Below are positions 56,411-64,000 of a DNA stretch of 64,000 nucleotides, in pieces. The stretch comes from an uncultured Anaerolineae bacterium (lineage in GTDB: Bacteria > Chloroflexota > Anaerolineae > J036 > Brachytrichaceae). The stretch covers positions 40,207-104,206 of the forward strand of contig CALGMA010000002.1 in assembly GCA_937959265.1 (NCBI GenBank), written 5' to 3'. The notes beneath the pieces were generated by a model. That model saw only the letters and a program-made list of their open reading frames with translations, made no database searches and was not told the origin of the DNA. Within the stretch, counting starts at the first letter, position 1. Each line of letters starts with the position of its first letter. The position numbers were made by a program, and so were the translations under genes.

Positions 56411-58708
56411 TCACGGCCTCGGCATAGTGTTCAACTCATCCACCACGCGCATCAAATCGCCGTTCAGATAGAAGTTCACGCCGATCAAGTTAGGCATCTT
56501 GCCGCGCTCTCGCGCGCATTGCAGCGCGCGCGCCTTGAGCACGTCGTAGCTGTTGACGATCTCGGCATCCACCCGGCTGGGCGACACCCGCTCGATCCAG
56601 TGGTTCATCAGGAAGAAAGGCTTGCCGGTGCCGCCGCGGTTGGGCTCGCAACTGAACTGATCCGGTGACGAGAACGAATACGGCGTCTCCATCGTGTAGT
56701 CCCACACGTGGGCATACCACGCCGGCGGTGGACCTTCCACCTCGGCCATCACGATCAGGCGCTTGTCCTGCTCGATCATCTGCCGCAGCGTCGGCCATGC
56801 TTGGCCGTCGGTGTGCGTGTAGAGATACCGCGCCAGGCCCGCTTCGTCGAAGACCCTGGCCGTGTCCTCGGGCGAAATCTTGTCCTCGATGACGACGATC
56901 AGCACTTCGCGCGGGTTGTCGTCCAGGAAAGCGCGCACTTCGCCCAGCATCTCGACCAGCGGCGTGCTGCCGATCGGGCAGATCATGTGGCAGGTGAACG
57001 TGCCCTCGCGCGGCGCACGCCCGACTTTGGCCGCCACCTGGTTGGCGACTTCCAGCGCCGCCTCCGGCGCGTTCGGCAGGTAGGCCTTGAGCGACGCGCC
57101 CACATCGTAATAGTGCGTGTCCACAAGCAGACCGCGGATGCCGTCGTTCAACTGGTCGGTCACCGTGCCGTCGTGCGTCGGCCACAGCCAGCCATACTCC
57201 GAGATGGACATCGAGTTGTGCGTGGTCGGGAAGACCACTTCGTTGACCGACTTGTCGCACAGCGCGACGGAACCGTTGCACGGTTTCGGTCGCACTGCAT
57301 TGATCGCCAGCCGGGCCAGCGGCAAGCCAAGCAGCAACAGCCCGATCACGCCGGCGACAGCTAACCACGCATGCTTGCCCAATGGCGCGAGCGCGCGAGA
57401 GATCGCGTCGGCGATCGGCTCGATGTACGACAGCACGATCGACAACGCACCCAGGAGCGCAACCAACCCCGCCCAAACGAACAGCGTCCGGAAGATCTCG
57501 CTCGCGAACGCCCCCAGCAGATCGCGGATCAGCCGTTCGGCCCCGGGCGGCACGGCCGACAGGTTGCCGTCCAACAGCGGCGGCGCTTCGCTGCGCAGGA
57601 TCAAGCCGAGGATGAACCACAGCACCACCGCCGCCACGCCAGCGATCACCAACGTGACGCCGGCGATGCGCAGCGCGCTCATCAAGCCGTCGCCGCCGTG
57701 GATCCAGATGAGCAACAGCACGCACGCGATCATGAGCACGAGCAGCCACGGCTGCAGCGCACGGAGCGTGAGCACGTAGCCGCGCACGGTGTTCAGCCGC
57801 TCGATCACTTTGGTCTCGGTCTCGTTCAGGTAAGCCGAGGCTGCCGCGACGCCGTTCACATATTTGGAGCCGGCAATGCGGGTTGCGGCGCGATCGGCTG
57901 CAGCAGTTGCACGGTCACGCAGCCGCTCGCGCGTCGCCAGCGCCATCGCGCTGGGCAGGTCGTCGGCAGCCAGCGCGGCGTCAATCTGATCGCGCACGAC
58001 GGCTGCCGTTGCCCGCGCGCCCAACAGCGCAGCAGCGATCTGGTCGCGGCGTTCTTTGGGCAGCTTGCCGACACTGGCGCGAACGAGCTCCGGCGGGACT
58101 TTGTCCAGCACGCCGTCGCCGATCCGGTCCATGTAGGCGCTGAGCTTCGTCACATCCACGTTGGCCGCAGCCGCACCGGCGGCTGTGCGCGCCTCGGCAA
58201 AGAAGCTCGTGAGCACGACCAGCAGCGTGTTCGAGATGCGCTCACGCAACCGCTCGCGGTCGAAGTCTTTGAGCAGGCCGGTCTGCGCATCCAACTGCGC
58301 TGTGTCGCCGCGCAGGTAGCGCGTCAGCCGGTCAATCGTGCCCTCGACGACGACCTGCAAACGTTTGGGCGGCAGCAGCGTGTTGATCGTCGAGGTCGTC
58401 AGCGCCAGGACGTTGTCCGACAGCCCTTCGATCCTGGTGTCGGCCAACAAATCTTTTGTCAGATCGAGCAAGGCCGGGTCGGCGAACACATCGCTATAGA
58501 TGCGCTGATACGTGTTCTGCGAGCGCAGCACGTCGGCATACGTCGCGCCGTCCAGCAGGCGATCCTCCACCAGGTTGCTGGCCAGATACAGCACGAAGGC
58601 CAGGGCGAAAACTAGCCCAACAAGGACAGTAGCAATACTCTTTGAGGTGCGGTGGCGTGACCAGAACGATGGACGCGGCGCGGATGCCGCCAAGTTCACT
58701 TTTGGCAT
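56411..58708 (-). CDS. Multi-pass membrane protein with C-terminal PI-PLC-X-like domain
   Basis: 765 aa. One membrane helix about residues 22-46; a long helical outer region (about 50-310) rich in Ala, Arg and Asp; then four more helices (about 316-336, 343-370, 410-432, 445-465); then a PI-specific phospholipase C X-like domain from about 490. The catalytic features are FPTTHNSMS (first His), GIRGLLVDTHYYD (Asp/His) and TFTCHMICPIG (second His), followed by DDNPREVLIVVIED and a C-terminal FLMNHWIE. The family makes cyclic or free inositol phosphates from PI or other glycerophospholipids. Substrate is uncertain. The fusion to a long multi-helix membrane part is unusual. TGTAAC is 10 bases upstream of the ATG. 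Confidence 0.8.
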   Translation of the reverse strand: MPKVNLAASAPRPSFWSRHRTSKSIATVLVGLVFALAFVLYLASNLVEDRLLDGATYADVLRSQNTYQRIYSDVFADPALLDLTKDLLADTRIEGLSDNVLALTTSTINTLLPPKRLQVVVEGTIDRLTRYLRGDTAQLDAQTGLLKDFDRERLRERISNTLLVVLTSFFAEARTAAGAAAANVDVTKLSAYMDRIGDGVLDKVPPELVRASVGKLPKERRDQIAAALLGARATAAVVRDQIDAALAADDLPSAMALATRERLRDRATAAADRAATRIAGSKYVNGVAAASAYLNETETKVIERLNTVRGYVLTLRALQPWLLVLMIACVLLLIWIHGGDGLMSALRIAGVTLVIAGVAAVVLWFILGLILRSEAPPLLDGNLSAVPPGAERLIRDLLGAFASEIFRTLFVWAGLVALLGALSIVLSYIEPIADAISRALAPLGKHAWLAVAGVIGLLLLGLPLARLAINAVRPKPCNGSVALCDKSVNEVVFPTTHNSMSISEYGWLWPTHDGTVTDQLNDGIRGLLVDTHYYDVGASLKAYLPNAPEAALEVANQVAAKVGRAPREGTFTCHMICPIGSTPLVEMLGEVRAFLDDNPREVLIVVIEDKISPEDTARVFDEAGLARYLYTHTDGQAWPTLRQMIEQDKRLIVMAEVEGPPPAWYAHVWDYTMETPYSFSSPDQFSCEPNRGGTGKPFFLMNHWIERVSPSRVDAEIVNSYDVLKARALQCARERGKMPNLIGVNFYLNGDLMRVVDELNTMPRP

Positions 58709-58734
58709 TGTGTGGCGCGTTACAACTGAACAGG

Positions 58735-58935
58735 CTACTTGGATGACGTCTCGGCGCGACGGTTGCTCGCCTCAGCGCCATTGTGCGGCACGATTCCAGT
58801 GACCGTCTCCACGGAGCCGTCGTCGTTCAGCCATTCCAGCAACCCAACTGGGTGCTTCCGTTGAGACGGCAACGCAGAGACGCGCGTGTGACCCTGATGT
58901 GCGTGAGCGGCGCTACGATGTCCGCTCGAAGGCAT
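58735..58935 (-). CDS. Possible small coupled ORF, unknown
   Basis: 66 aa, not recognised. Its ATG overlaps the stop of the alanine-rich protein gene as TGATG, the usual form of translational coupling, and it ends 26 bases before the PI-PLC-like gene. The second half (LLEWLNDDGSVETVTGIVPH) reads like real protein; the first is rich in His and Ser. There is no separate Shine-Dalgarno. It may be chance. Confidence 0.4.
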   Translation of the reverse strand: MPSSGHRSAAHAHQGHTRVSALPSQRKHPVGLLEWLNDDGSVETVTGIVPHNGAEASNRRAETSSK

Positions 58936-59792
58936 CACCCGACAGCGCTCTCATTGCGCAGCCCATTGGCAATGGCGCTCTTGACATCTGCTTGGCCTAA
59001 CTGCGCTGCGCCGGCTGCGATTTTGGCCACACCTGCCGCGGCTATATCCTTGCTCGCCTCGCCCATGGCCCGCGCTGCCTCTGCATCCACCAGCCCGGTC
59101 AGCACATGCTCCACGCCGCTCTCGGCCATCGCCTCGCCGGCTTCGTACAACGCTTCCGAGGCTTCCAGCCGCAACGCGCCCTCTTCAACCTCATTCATAC
59201 CCAAGTCAGCGATTTGCTCGCTGGTCGCGCGCATGGCCCTGGCCAACGCGCGTGTGCCGCGTGAGCGAATCAGGTCTTCCACGGCGTGTGCCCGCATCTG
59301 CCGGCTCATGCCCGCCAAGAAGCGTCCCAGCGCACGCATATCCAGCGCCCGCACGACGTCGCTGACGGCGGCGACCTGCCCGGCCATGGCAGCCATCTCC
59401 AGACCCTGTTCGAGATCGGCCGCGCTGAGCTCTTTCATGATCCGACCGAGCGCAGCCACGTCGTCAGCGTGCTCGAGCATGGTCACGCCCTGCACGATGT
59501 CGGCCTCGCCGCCAGCAGCAGCGATGTCACCTGCGACAGCCATGCCAGCGGCGACGCGCACCCGCCCGACGCCACGCGTGATGTTGCTGGCTGCAGCCGC
59601 TGCGGCGGCCTTACTGGCGCGCGCACCCTTAGCGGCAGCCTTCATGTCCTGCGCGCCCTCGGCGGCGGAGACAGCACCAGCGACCGCATCAACGGTCGCT
59701 GCAGCCTCCAGCATATCCGCAGTGTCGTTGGCGATAGCCTTGCGTCGCTGCCCGGCGCTCGCCTTCTTGTTGCTGTTCTTCCTCGCTGCCAT
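58935..59792 (-). CDS. Alanine-rich helical protein of unknown function
   Basis: 285 aa, not recognised. A basic start (MAARKNSNKKASAGQRRK) is followed by an almost wholly alpha-helical, Ala/Glu/Met-rich sequence with repeating units such as LEAAATVDAVAGAVSAAEG, MLEHADDVAALGRIMKEL and SEALYEAGEAMAESGVEHV, giving a coiled or helical-bundle impression. No membrane segment and no cysteine. ATG at 59792 has GGGAGAATACC before it and fits better than an in-frame upstream start. Member of the 55-64 kb cluster. Confidence 0.75.
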   Translation of the reverse strand: MAARKNSNKKASAGQRRKAIANDTADMLEAAATVDAVAGAVSAAEGAQDMKAAAKGARASKAAAAAAASNITRGVGRVRVAAGMAVAGDIAAAGGEADIVQGVTMLEHADDVAALGRIMKELSAADLEQGLEMAAMAGQVAAVSDVVRALDMRALGRFLAGMSRQMRAHAVEDLIRSRGTRALARAMRATSEQIADLGMNEVEEGALRLEASEALYEAGEAMAESGVEHVLTGLVDAEAARAMGEASKDIAAAGVAKIAAGAAQLGQADVKSAIANGLRNESAVG

Positions 59793-59895
59793 TGGTATTC
59801 TCCCAGGCGAATGCGACGGCAATGCCGCAGACGCATCACTCCGCTTCCGATGAAGCCGCGTACGCTGCGTCGGCGCTCGTCGCGTCTGGTGTCTT

Positions 59896-60330
59896 TCACA
59901 TGCCCAGAACCTTGGCTTTCTGAGCCTGGAATTCCTCGTCGGTGAGGATGCCGGCCTTGTGCAGTTCGGCCAGCTTCTGCAACTGCGCCATCGCTTCTTC
60001 GCTCAGGCCCGCGGGAGACGCTGGTGCGGCTGCCTGGGCAGCCATTGCCGCCTGCTGTTGCGCCAGCATAGCCTGCTGTTCAGCCACTGCGCGCTGTGCC
60101 GCTGCTTCGATCTGCGCCTGCTGGGCAGCGGCCTGCTGCTGTGCCATCGCCTGCTGCTGTGCCGCCGCCTGCTGCTGCGCCCCACTCATCGCACCGGAGA
60201 CCGCTTTCGAGGTCGCGGTGGCTGTGCCAGCGATCACCGCAGTGGTCGCCATTGTGTTTAACAGCCCTGGCCCACGCCGCTGTGGCTGTGTCTGCACTAC
60301 GATTGGCCCACGTTTATTGGTGCTTCTCAT
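59896..60330 (-). CDS. SHOCT domain protein
   Basis: 144 aa. The C-terminal 30 residues (AMAQLQKLAELHKAGILTDEEFQAQKAKVLGM) are a clear SHOCT domain, a short oligomerisation module. Before it, a Gln/Ala-rich coiled stretch (repeats of QQAAAQQ) and a possible membrane-associated segment MATTAVIAGTATATSKAV. The start MRSTNKRGPIVVQTQPQRRG is basic. ATG 60330 has GGAGGTAATGAGAC in front. It is 22 bases downstream of the DUF6325-like gene; such pairs are common in Actinobacteria to my knowledge. Confidence 0.88.
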   Translation of the reverse strand: MRSTNKRGPIVVQTQPQRRGPGLLNTMATTAVIAGTATATSKAVSGAMSGAQQQAAAQQQAMAQQQAAAQQAQIEAAAQRAVAEQQAMLAQQQAAMAAQAAAPASPAGLSEEAMAQLQKLAELHKAGILTDEEFQAQKAKVLGM

Positions 60331-60352
60331 GTCTCATTACCTCCTCAACAGC

Positions 60353-60787
60353 TTATTCGGATGCCACCTTGCTGGCTTGCACTGCCTGCATCGCGGCTTC
60401 CACCGCCGAATGCGGTATGCGCAAGTTCGCAGCAACCCGTCCCTTCGACGCCCGCACCGCTTCGGCAAACTTCGTCGCCCAGGTGTTCTCCCATACGATC
60501 AGCGCTGCGGCGCTACCGTTGTCCAGGTCCGCGGCGAGAATCTCGACGTCGTCGGCGTTGACCAGATCGAACACATCGCCGTCCACGTCCTTGAACGAAT
60601 CGGCGATGCCGCTGTCCTCCAATTCGACAACGGTGGTTTTGCCTTGCGAGTCCTTCTTCACGAACAACAAGTCTATGATGCGGATCGTGCCATTGTCCAC
60701 GATTTCTTTGAGCGCAGGAGCGACCCGCTTGTCGAGTTTACCGTCCGGAAACTCAATGACGATCAATTCAACTGGTCCTAGATTCAT
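60353..60787 (-). CDS. DUF6325-like protein
   Basis: 144 aa soluble protein. The opening MNLGPVELIVIEFPDGKLDK, the stretch IVDNGTIRIIDLLFVKKDSQG and LIVWENTWATKFAEAVRASKG match what I recall of the DUF6325 family (once grouped with DUF1269-like proteins). Function unknown. ATG at 60787 is chosen since AGGAGGTGTAAT is directly upstream; that Shine-Dalgarno is formed by the last codons (EEV stop) of the transposase fragment before it. Forms a pair with the downstream SHOCT gene. Confidence 0.82.
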   Translation of the reverse strand: MNLGPVELIVIEFPDGKLDKRVAPALKEIVDNGTIRIIDLLFVKKDSQGKTTVVELEDSGIADSFKDVDGDVFDLVNADDVEILAADLDNGSAAALIVWENTWATKFAEAVRASKGRVAANLRIPHSAVEAAMQAVQASKVASE

Positions 60788-60788
60788 A

Positions 60789-61094
60789 TTACACCTCCTC
60801 GATGCTCGCGCAATGTTCACGCAGCGCGGCCTGCACATGATCCCACACGCCGGCCTTCTTCCAACGGTGATAGCGGCTGGCTACGGTAGACCATGAGCCA
60901 TATCGCCTCGGCATGCGCCGCCATGGCCCGCCTGTGCGCTGCACCCACAAGATACCGCACACAATGATGCGATGGTCGTGTGCCGGCCGGCCGGTAGGGG
61001 CTCGTTGCGGCGGGAGGAGTGGTGCGATGCGCGTCCACTCGGCGTCGCTCAGGCAGACCACATCATCGCTTTTCGGTGTACGTAGCGTGCTCAC
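60789..61094 (-). CDS. Truncated IS5-family transposase (N-terminal DUF4096 part only)
   Basis: 101 aa. CLSDAEWTRIAPLLPPQR, GRPAHDHRIIVCGILWVQRTG and SWSTVASRYHRWKKAGVW are the N-terminal domain of IS5/IS1182-group transposases. The DDE catalytic part that normally follows is absent, and no inverted repeats were seen, so this is a remnant. It starts with GTG at 61094, 10 bases after the DUF937-like stop, and ends 1 base before the DUF6325-like start. Its reading frame is intact and its tail provides the Shine-Dalgarno for the next gene, so it may have been kept as part of the operon. Confidence 0.82.
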   Translation of the reverse strand: MSTLRTPKSDDVVCLSDAEWTRIAPLLPPQRAPTGRPAHDHRIIVCGILWVQRTGGPWRRMPRRYGSWSTVASRYHRWKKAGVWDHVQAALREHCASIEEV

Positions 61095-61104
61095 AACTCA
61101 CAGC

Positions 61105-62103
61105 TCAATTCAGCGCAGCCCGGATCGCGTCAAGCGCAGCTTGCTCCTCATCGGTCACCAGCGTGCCGCCGATGCCCAGAAAGCCGCCTTCCTTGGCCGC
61201 CTCAGCCGTCTTCTGCGCCACGTTCATCACCATGGCCGTGTAGGCCGCTGCATCGCCCGGGCTGTTGGCCTTGACTGCCGCCACGCCCTCGCGGATCATG
61301 CCCAGGATGCGATCCGTTGGCGGTGCATCCTTCTTGAGCAAGTCCACTTCAGCCTTCGTCAAGCCGCCGCCAAAGGCTACGCCGATCAGTGAGGTCGGCG
61401 AGACAGACTTGACGCTCTCCGCCACAGCGCTTGCTGCCGCAGCCAATTCGGCCACCGCGCCGGCGCCTTTGCTCGGCGAGGCCATGGCCACCAGATACAT
61501 GGCCGCCAAAGGCCCGCCGCGCACCTTCGTCCATTCCGCATCGGTATAGCGCTTGCGCAAAGCCGCTGCCTCGTCGCCAGCCTGGAGCGTGCTCTGCACT
61601 ATGTCGGCTACGGCTTTGTTGGCCGGGTCGGCCATGAAGGCCTTGCTCTCGGATTGCAGCATGTTTGCCACGCCAGACGCGTCCAGGTTGTTGGCCTTGG
61701 CCATCTTGGCCAGCAGTCCCATCACCAGCGGCACGCCCATCTTCAGCAGCGGGCCGACGTCGAAGCCGAGGCTCTTACTGAGTGAGCCGGAGATGGCATT
61801 GGCGCCACTGCCGAGCACGTTCTGCATCATGTCCGCGCTGGTGCCGCCGCCGGTGACCGACTTGAGCACGCTCCTCAGCAGATCGGCGTCGCTGCCGCTG
61901 GCGGCGTCGGTGGGAAGCATCTTCATTAGTGAGCCTGCGCCGTCGGGCGTGCTGCTGGTTTTGGCCAGGCTGCCCAATAGGGTCGGGCCGACGACCTTGA
62001 GGCCCTGCTGTACGAGCGAGGTATCCACGCCCAACACATCGCCGATCATGCCGACGTTTTCGGGCGTCGCGAGAGATCCCAGAGTTTCAAGTAAGGTTGC
62101 CAT
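61105..62103 (-). CDS. DUF937-like protein
   Basis: 332 aa, soluble. N-terminal half resembles DUF937/YidB proteins: MATLLETLGSLATPENVGMI, then SLVQQGLKVVGPTLLGSLAK and ALLPMG-like glycine/leucine helices (LLKMGVPLVMGLLAKMAKA). The second half is helical, with a C-terminal VTDEEQAALDAIRAAL. Function unknown. ATG 62103 has AAGGAGAAAGAAA. Upstream gene of the transposase-remnant, DUF6325, SHOCT series with very short gaps. Confidence 0.75.
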   Translation of the reverse strand: MATLLETLGSLATPENVGMIGDVLGVDTSLVQQGLKVVGPTLLGSLAKTSSTPDGAGSLMKMLPTDAASGSDADLLRSVLKSVTGGGTSADMMQNVLGSGANAISGSLSKSLGFDVGPLLKMGVPLVMGLLAKMAKANNLDASGVANMLQSESKAFMADPANKAVADIVQSTLQAGDEAAALRKRYTDAEWTKVRGGPLAAMYLVAMASPSKGAGAVAELAAAASAVAESVKSVSPTSLIGVAFGGGLTKAEVDLLKKDAPPTDRILGMIREGVAAVKANSPGDAAAYTAMVMNVAQKTAEAAKEGGFLGIGGTLVTDEEQAALDAIRAALN

Positions 62104-62257
62104 TTTCTTTCTCCTTGTGCCCGACCAGCCGCTTGGCTCGACCGGGCCTAACCAAACACCTTCTCACAACGCGCTCACACTCGTGCGAGTGCAGGCGCGA
62201 GCGCGCCTATACACGATTTCGATACGCCTGCACTGCTCCCCAGCGCCAGGGCTGCCA

Positions 62258-63067
62258 TTACCGGCGTACGCGCGTCAGCGCAAGCAGCCGCAAGAGCGAG
62301 GTATACATCCAGATGATCGAGAGCATCAGGCCAAATGCGCCATACCATTCCATGAATTTCGGCGCGCCGCTGGCCGACGCCCGTTTGATGAACTCAAAAT
62401 CCAGCGGCAGGTTGAGCGCAGCCAGGCCGACGATGAGCAGAGCAATCAGAATGCCGAGCGGCGTTGGCTCAGACAAGAACCGGAAGTTGATGCCGAACAG
62501 CGACAACAACCACGACGTCACGAACAGCAGTACTACCGCGCCCATAGCGATGGTCACACCCATGGCCAGCCGCGCGCTCACCTTGATGACGCCGGTCAGA
62601 TACAAGAGCAAAGTGACGGTGAACAGCGCGAGGGTCAGCAAAATCGCCTGCAACACGATGCCGCCAAACGCCAGGTTGTAATAGTGCGAGGCTACGCCGA
62701 GCAGCGCGCCTTGCGCCAGGGCATAACCGGCGGCGATGAACGGGATGGCACGACCCGCAAACACGCCGGCAAATCCCAGCACGAATGTGGCAAGAAACGC
62801 CAGCCACACCCACGGCGGCGTGAGAGCGACCTGAACACCACGAATCGTCTCGATTTGGACTTGCGACCAGCCGAACGCGGCGGCGGCCACCAACACGATC
62901 AGGAGCAAGCCCGTTTTGAGGTAGGCGCCGCGCGCCGTCATGCCAGCTCGATCAGTCGCATCGCTTTTGGCAATGGTGCGCTGGAAAGCCTGTTGGTTCA
63001 GCACTGGGTTGTTGGTGCTGTTCTGCTCGACGTGCGTTTGATCCAGTGTGGGATTGAGCGTGCTCAT
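62258..63067 (-). CDS. Bax inhibitor-1/YccA family membrane protein
   Basis: 269 aa. A hydrophilic N-terminus of about 48 residues with NPVLNQQAFQRTI, then seven membrane segments between about 49 and 260, ending with the acidic-pore-like FGLMLSIIWMYTSLLRLLAL and FEFIKRASASGAPKFMEWYGAFG, characteristic of the BI-1/YccA superfamily. Bacterial members include calcium-leak channels and FtsH-interacting proteins. ATG 63067; no Shine-Dalgarno. 154 bases upstream of the DUF937-like gene. Confidence 0.88.
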   Translation of the reverse strand: MSTLNPTLDQTHVEQNSTNNPVLNQQAFQRTIAKSDATDRAGMTARGAYLKTGLLLIVLVAAAAFGWSQVQIETIRGVQVALTPPWVWLAFLATFVLGFAGVFAGRAIPFIAAGYALAQGALLGVASHYYNLAFGGIVLQAILLTLALFTVTLLLYLTGVIKVSARLAMGVTIAMGAVVLLFVTSWLLSLFGINFRFLSEPTPLGILIALLIVGLAALNLPLDFEFIKRASASGAPKFMEWYGAFGLMLSIIWMYTSLLRLLALTRVRR

Positions 63068-63114
63068 CAGGTCTTTGCGTTGGCGTTAAGCATCCAGCTT
63101 TTAGCGTGATGCCT

Positions 63115-63759
63115 TTAGCGCGACAATTGATATTGTGCCATGTCCACTGCCAGGCTGCGGTTGTTCATCGCCGACTGGATGCCCATGCCCACCCCGGCCA
63201 GCACCAGCCACACCACGATCGCCAGGATCGAGCTGTTGCCGCTGGACAGCGGGCCATAGATCTGGCCCCAGCCCAACTCCTCGAACGGCCGTCCGAACAA
63301 GAGCAGAATTGCTGCCAGCACCATCGTCGCGCCAGCGCTGGCAGTCAGGAAGATGGGCAGGTATTTTTTGAACTCGGCGCGCGAGGCCAGTACGACGAAA
63401 GCGATCGCGCCGACGAGTCCGAACAGGAAGACAATCAGCCAGCCGGTCATACCCAACGCCGAGATGAGTCCTGCTCCGAGCGCGAAGCCCACCGACCCCG
63501 CCCAGATCAGCACGACCAGCGACCACCACACGAACGACAGAGCGGCGAAGATCAACCCGAGCAGCGCGCCGGGAATGCACGACAGCGCAGTGCTGAAGAA
63601 ATTCTGGCCGAAGATGCCGGATACCAGCGCCGTGACGGCGCTGAAACCGACGAAGAACGCCCAGAACGGCAGCAGGATGCGGAACCAGCGGTAGCCGTTG
63701 GTGAGCAACGCCAAGCCGATGATCCCTAAAACGATCGCGCTCAAAATATTGCCTAACAT
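63115..63759 (-). CDS. TMEM198/DUF4203-like membrane protein
   Basis: 214 aa with six to seven hydrophobic segments: LSAIVLGIIGLALLTNGYRW, then LLPFWAFFVGFSAVTALVSG, GALLGLIFAALSFVWWSLVV, LIWAGSVGFALGAGLISALG and others. The glycine-rich helix pattern fits the DUF4203/TMEM198 family, of unknown function. ATG 63759 has AAAGGAGTCATCAGT. It lies between the BI-1-like gene and a gene cut by the window edge. Confidence 0.8.
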   Translation of the reverse strand: MLGNILSAIVLGIIGLALLTNGYRWFRILLPFWAFFVGFSAVTALVSGIFGQNFFSTALSCIPGALLGLIFAALSFVWWSLVVLIWAGSVGFALGAGLISALGMTGWLIVFLFGLVGAIAFVVLASRAEFKKYLPIFLTASAGATMVLAAILLLFGRPFEELGWGQIYGPLSSGNSSILAIVVWLVLAGVGMGIQSAMNNRSLAVDMAQYQLSR

Positions 63760-63777
63760 ACTGATGACTCCTTTTGA

Positions 63778-64000
63778 CTAGAACGGCGTCTTTGCCACCT
63801 TCTTGAATTTCGAGGACACGTCGCCCAACAGATTGATGTTGTCCGGATCCAGTATCCTCACCGGCGCGCCGCGTTTGAGGTCGAACTTCTTCAGGTCCAC
63901 CCAGATCACGCTCGGGCTGTCGGACAACTCGAAGAAGTAGCGCTTCGTGGTGCAATTGGCCGCCGTTCGATACTCCGTATCGTAGGTGCCGAATCCCTTG
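63778..64000 (-). CDS. C-terminal part of an unknown protein (cut by window edge)
   Basis: The last 73 codons, soluble, not recognised. Readable parts: YRTAANCTTKRYFFELSDS, VIWVDLKKFDLKRGAPVRIL and INLLGDVSSKFKKVAKTPF at the end. The stop lies 18 bases before the DUF4203-like ATG, so it belongs to the same unit. Confidence 0.7.
   Translation of the reverse strand, partial: KGFGTYDTEYRTAANCTTKRYFFELSDSPSVIWVDLKKFDLKRGAPVRILDPDNINLLGDVSSKFKKVAKTPF

Noticed and set aside
61553..63109. Plus-strand open frame of 518 codons and similar long ones at 55321-56427 and 57371-58615
   Set aside because: They run antisense across two or more real genes or through intergenic gaps, have Arg/Gln/His-rich text and no start signal; all are high-GC shadows.

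Overview
The window (about 60% GC, gene-dense, tightly packed convergent gene ends) looks like chromosome from a phototrophic member of the Chloroflexota. The main evidence is a complete-looking puf operon on the minus strand at the left edge: pufB-pufA-pufL-pufM-pufC. It encodes Chloroflexota-type light-harvesting alpha/beta peptides and separate (unfused) L and M reaction-centre subunits. The M subunit lacks the accessory-bacteriochlorophyll histidine, as in Chloroflexus-type reaction centres. Separate L and M, Roseiflexus-like gene order and housekeeping genes of this type would fit a Roseilinea-like (Anaerolineae) phototroph. That placement is an inference from memory of the families, not a computed one.

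Layout. 1-4.4 kb (minus): pufC (cut by the window edge), pufM, pufL, a strong intercistronic hairpin, pufA, pufB, a palindrome upstream of pufB, then a GAF/PAS histidine kinase. 4.6-14.1 kb: ftsH, a YitT-type membrane protein, the ABC-F factor ettA, a CapA-like lipoprotein, a nucleoside hydrolase, and a divergent pair made of a Ser/Thr kinase and an FHA-winged-helix regulator. 14.2-21.8 kb (plus): a lone xanthine-dehydrogenase-type large subunit, an amidase, a Cys/Met-metabolism PLP enzyme, a front-end-like fatty acid desaturase, a methyltransferase and a membrane-anchored Mrr-like protein. 21.8-25.5 kb (minus): two ABC exporter half-transporters that look like an asymmetric heterodimer.

25.6-45.7 kb holds mostly conserved genes: a small membrane protein, lgt with a sulfatase-like gene, an AlkP-superfamily phosphodiesterase, long bifunctional Rel, a PreP-like M16 protease, a Lon-related protease, dnaN, mscL, trpC, a YfcE-like phosphoesterase, an SbcC/Rad50 ATPase and asnS. 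45.7-54.3 kb: an NADP-dependent oxidoreductase, two paralogous M20 amidohydrolases flanking an ArsR-SulP pair, a Tat-like membrane-anchored protein and a TetR-MFS pair ending in a clear terminator. 54.4-55.0 kb is a decayed gene.

55-64 kb is a long run of minus-strand genes of mostly unknown function: a secreted protein, a multi-pass membrane protein with a C-terminal PI-PLC-X-like domain, a tiny coupled ORF, an alanine-rich helical protein, a SHOCT protein, a DUF6325-like protein, a truncated IS5-type transposase, a DUF937-like protein, a Bax-inhibitor-1-like protein, a DUF4203/TMEM198-like protein and one cut by the edge. This is the best candidate here for an undescribed system, probably acting at the envelope.

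Two genome-wide themes stand out. First, many genes have a -10 hexamer (TAGAAT, TACAAT or similar) ending only 6-12 bases before the start codon and no Shine-Dalgarno, which suggests widespread leaderless transcripts; several others, including the puf genes, have strong Shine-Dalgarno sites. Second, a family of about 30-bp palindromes with arm consensus GGGTAGGCGAAGGCA sits in at least five intergenic gaps. No tRNA, rRNA or CRISPR array was seen.
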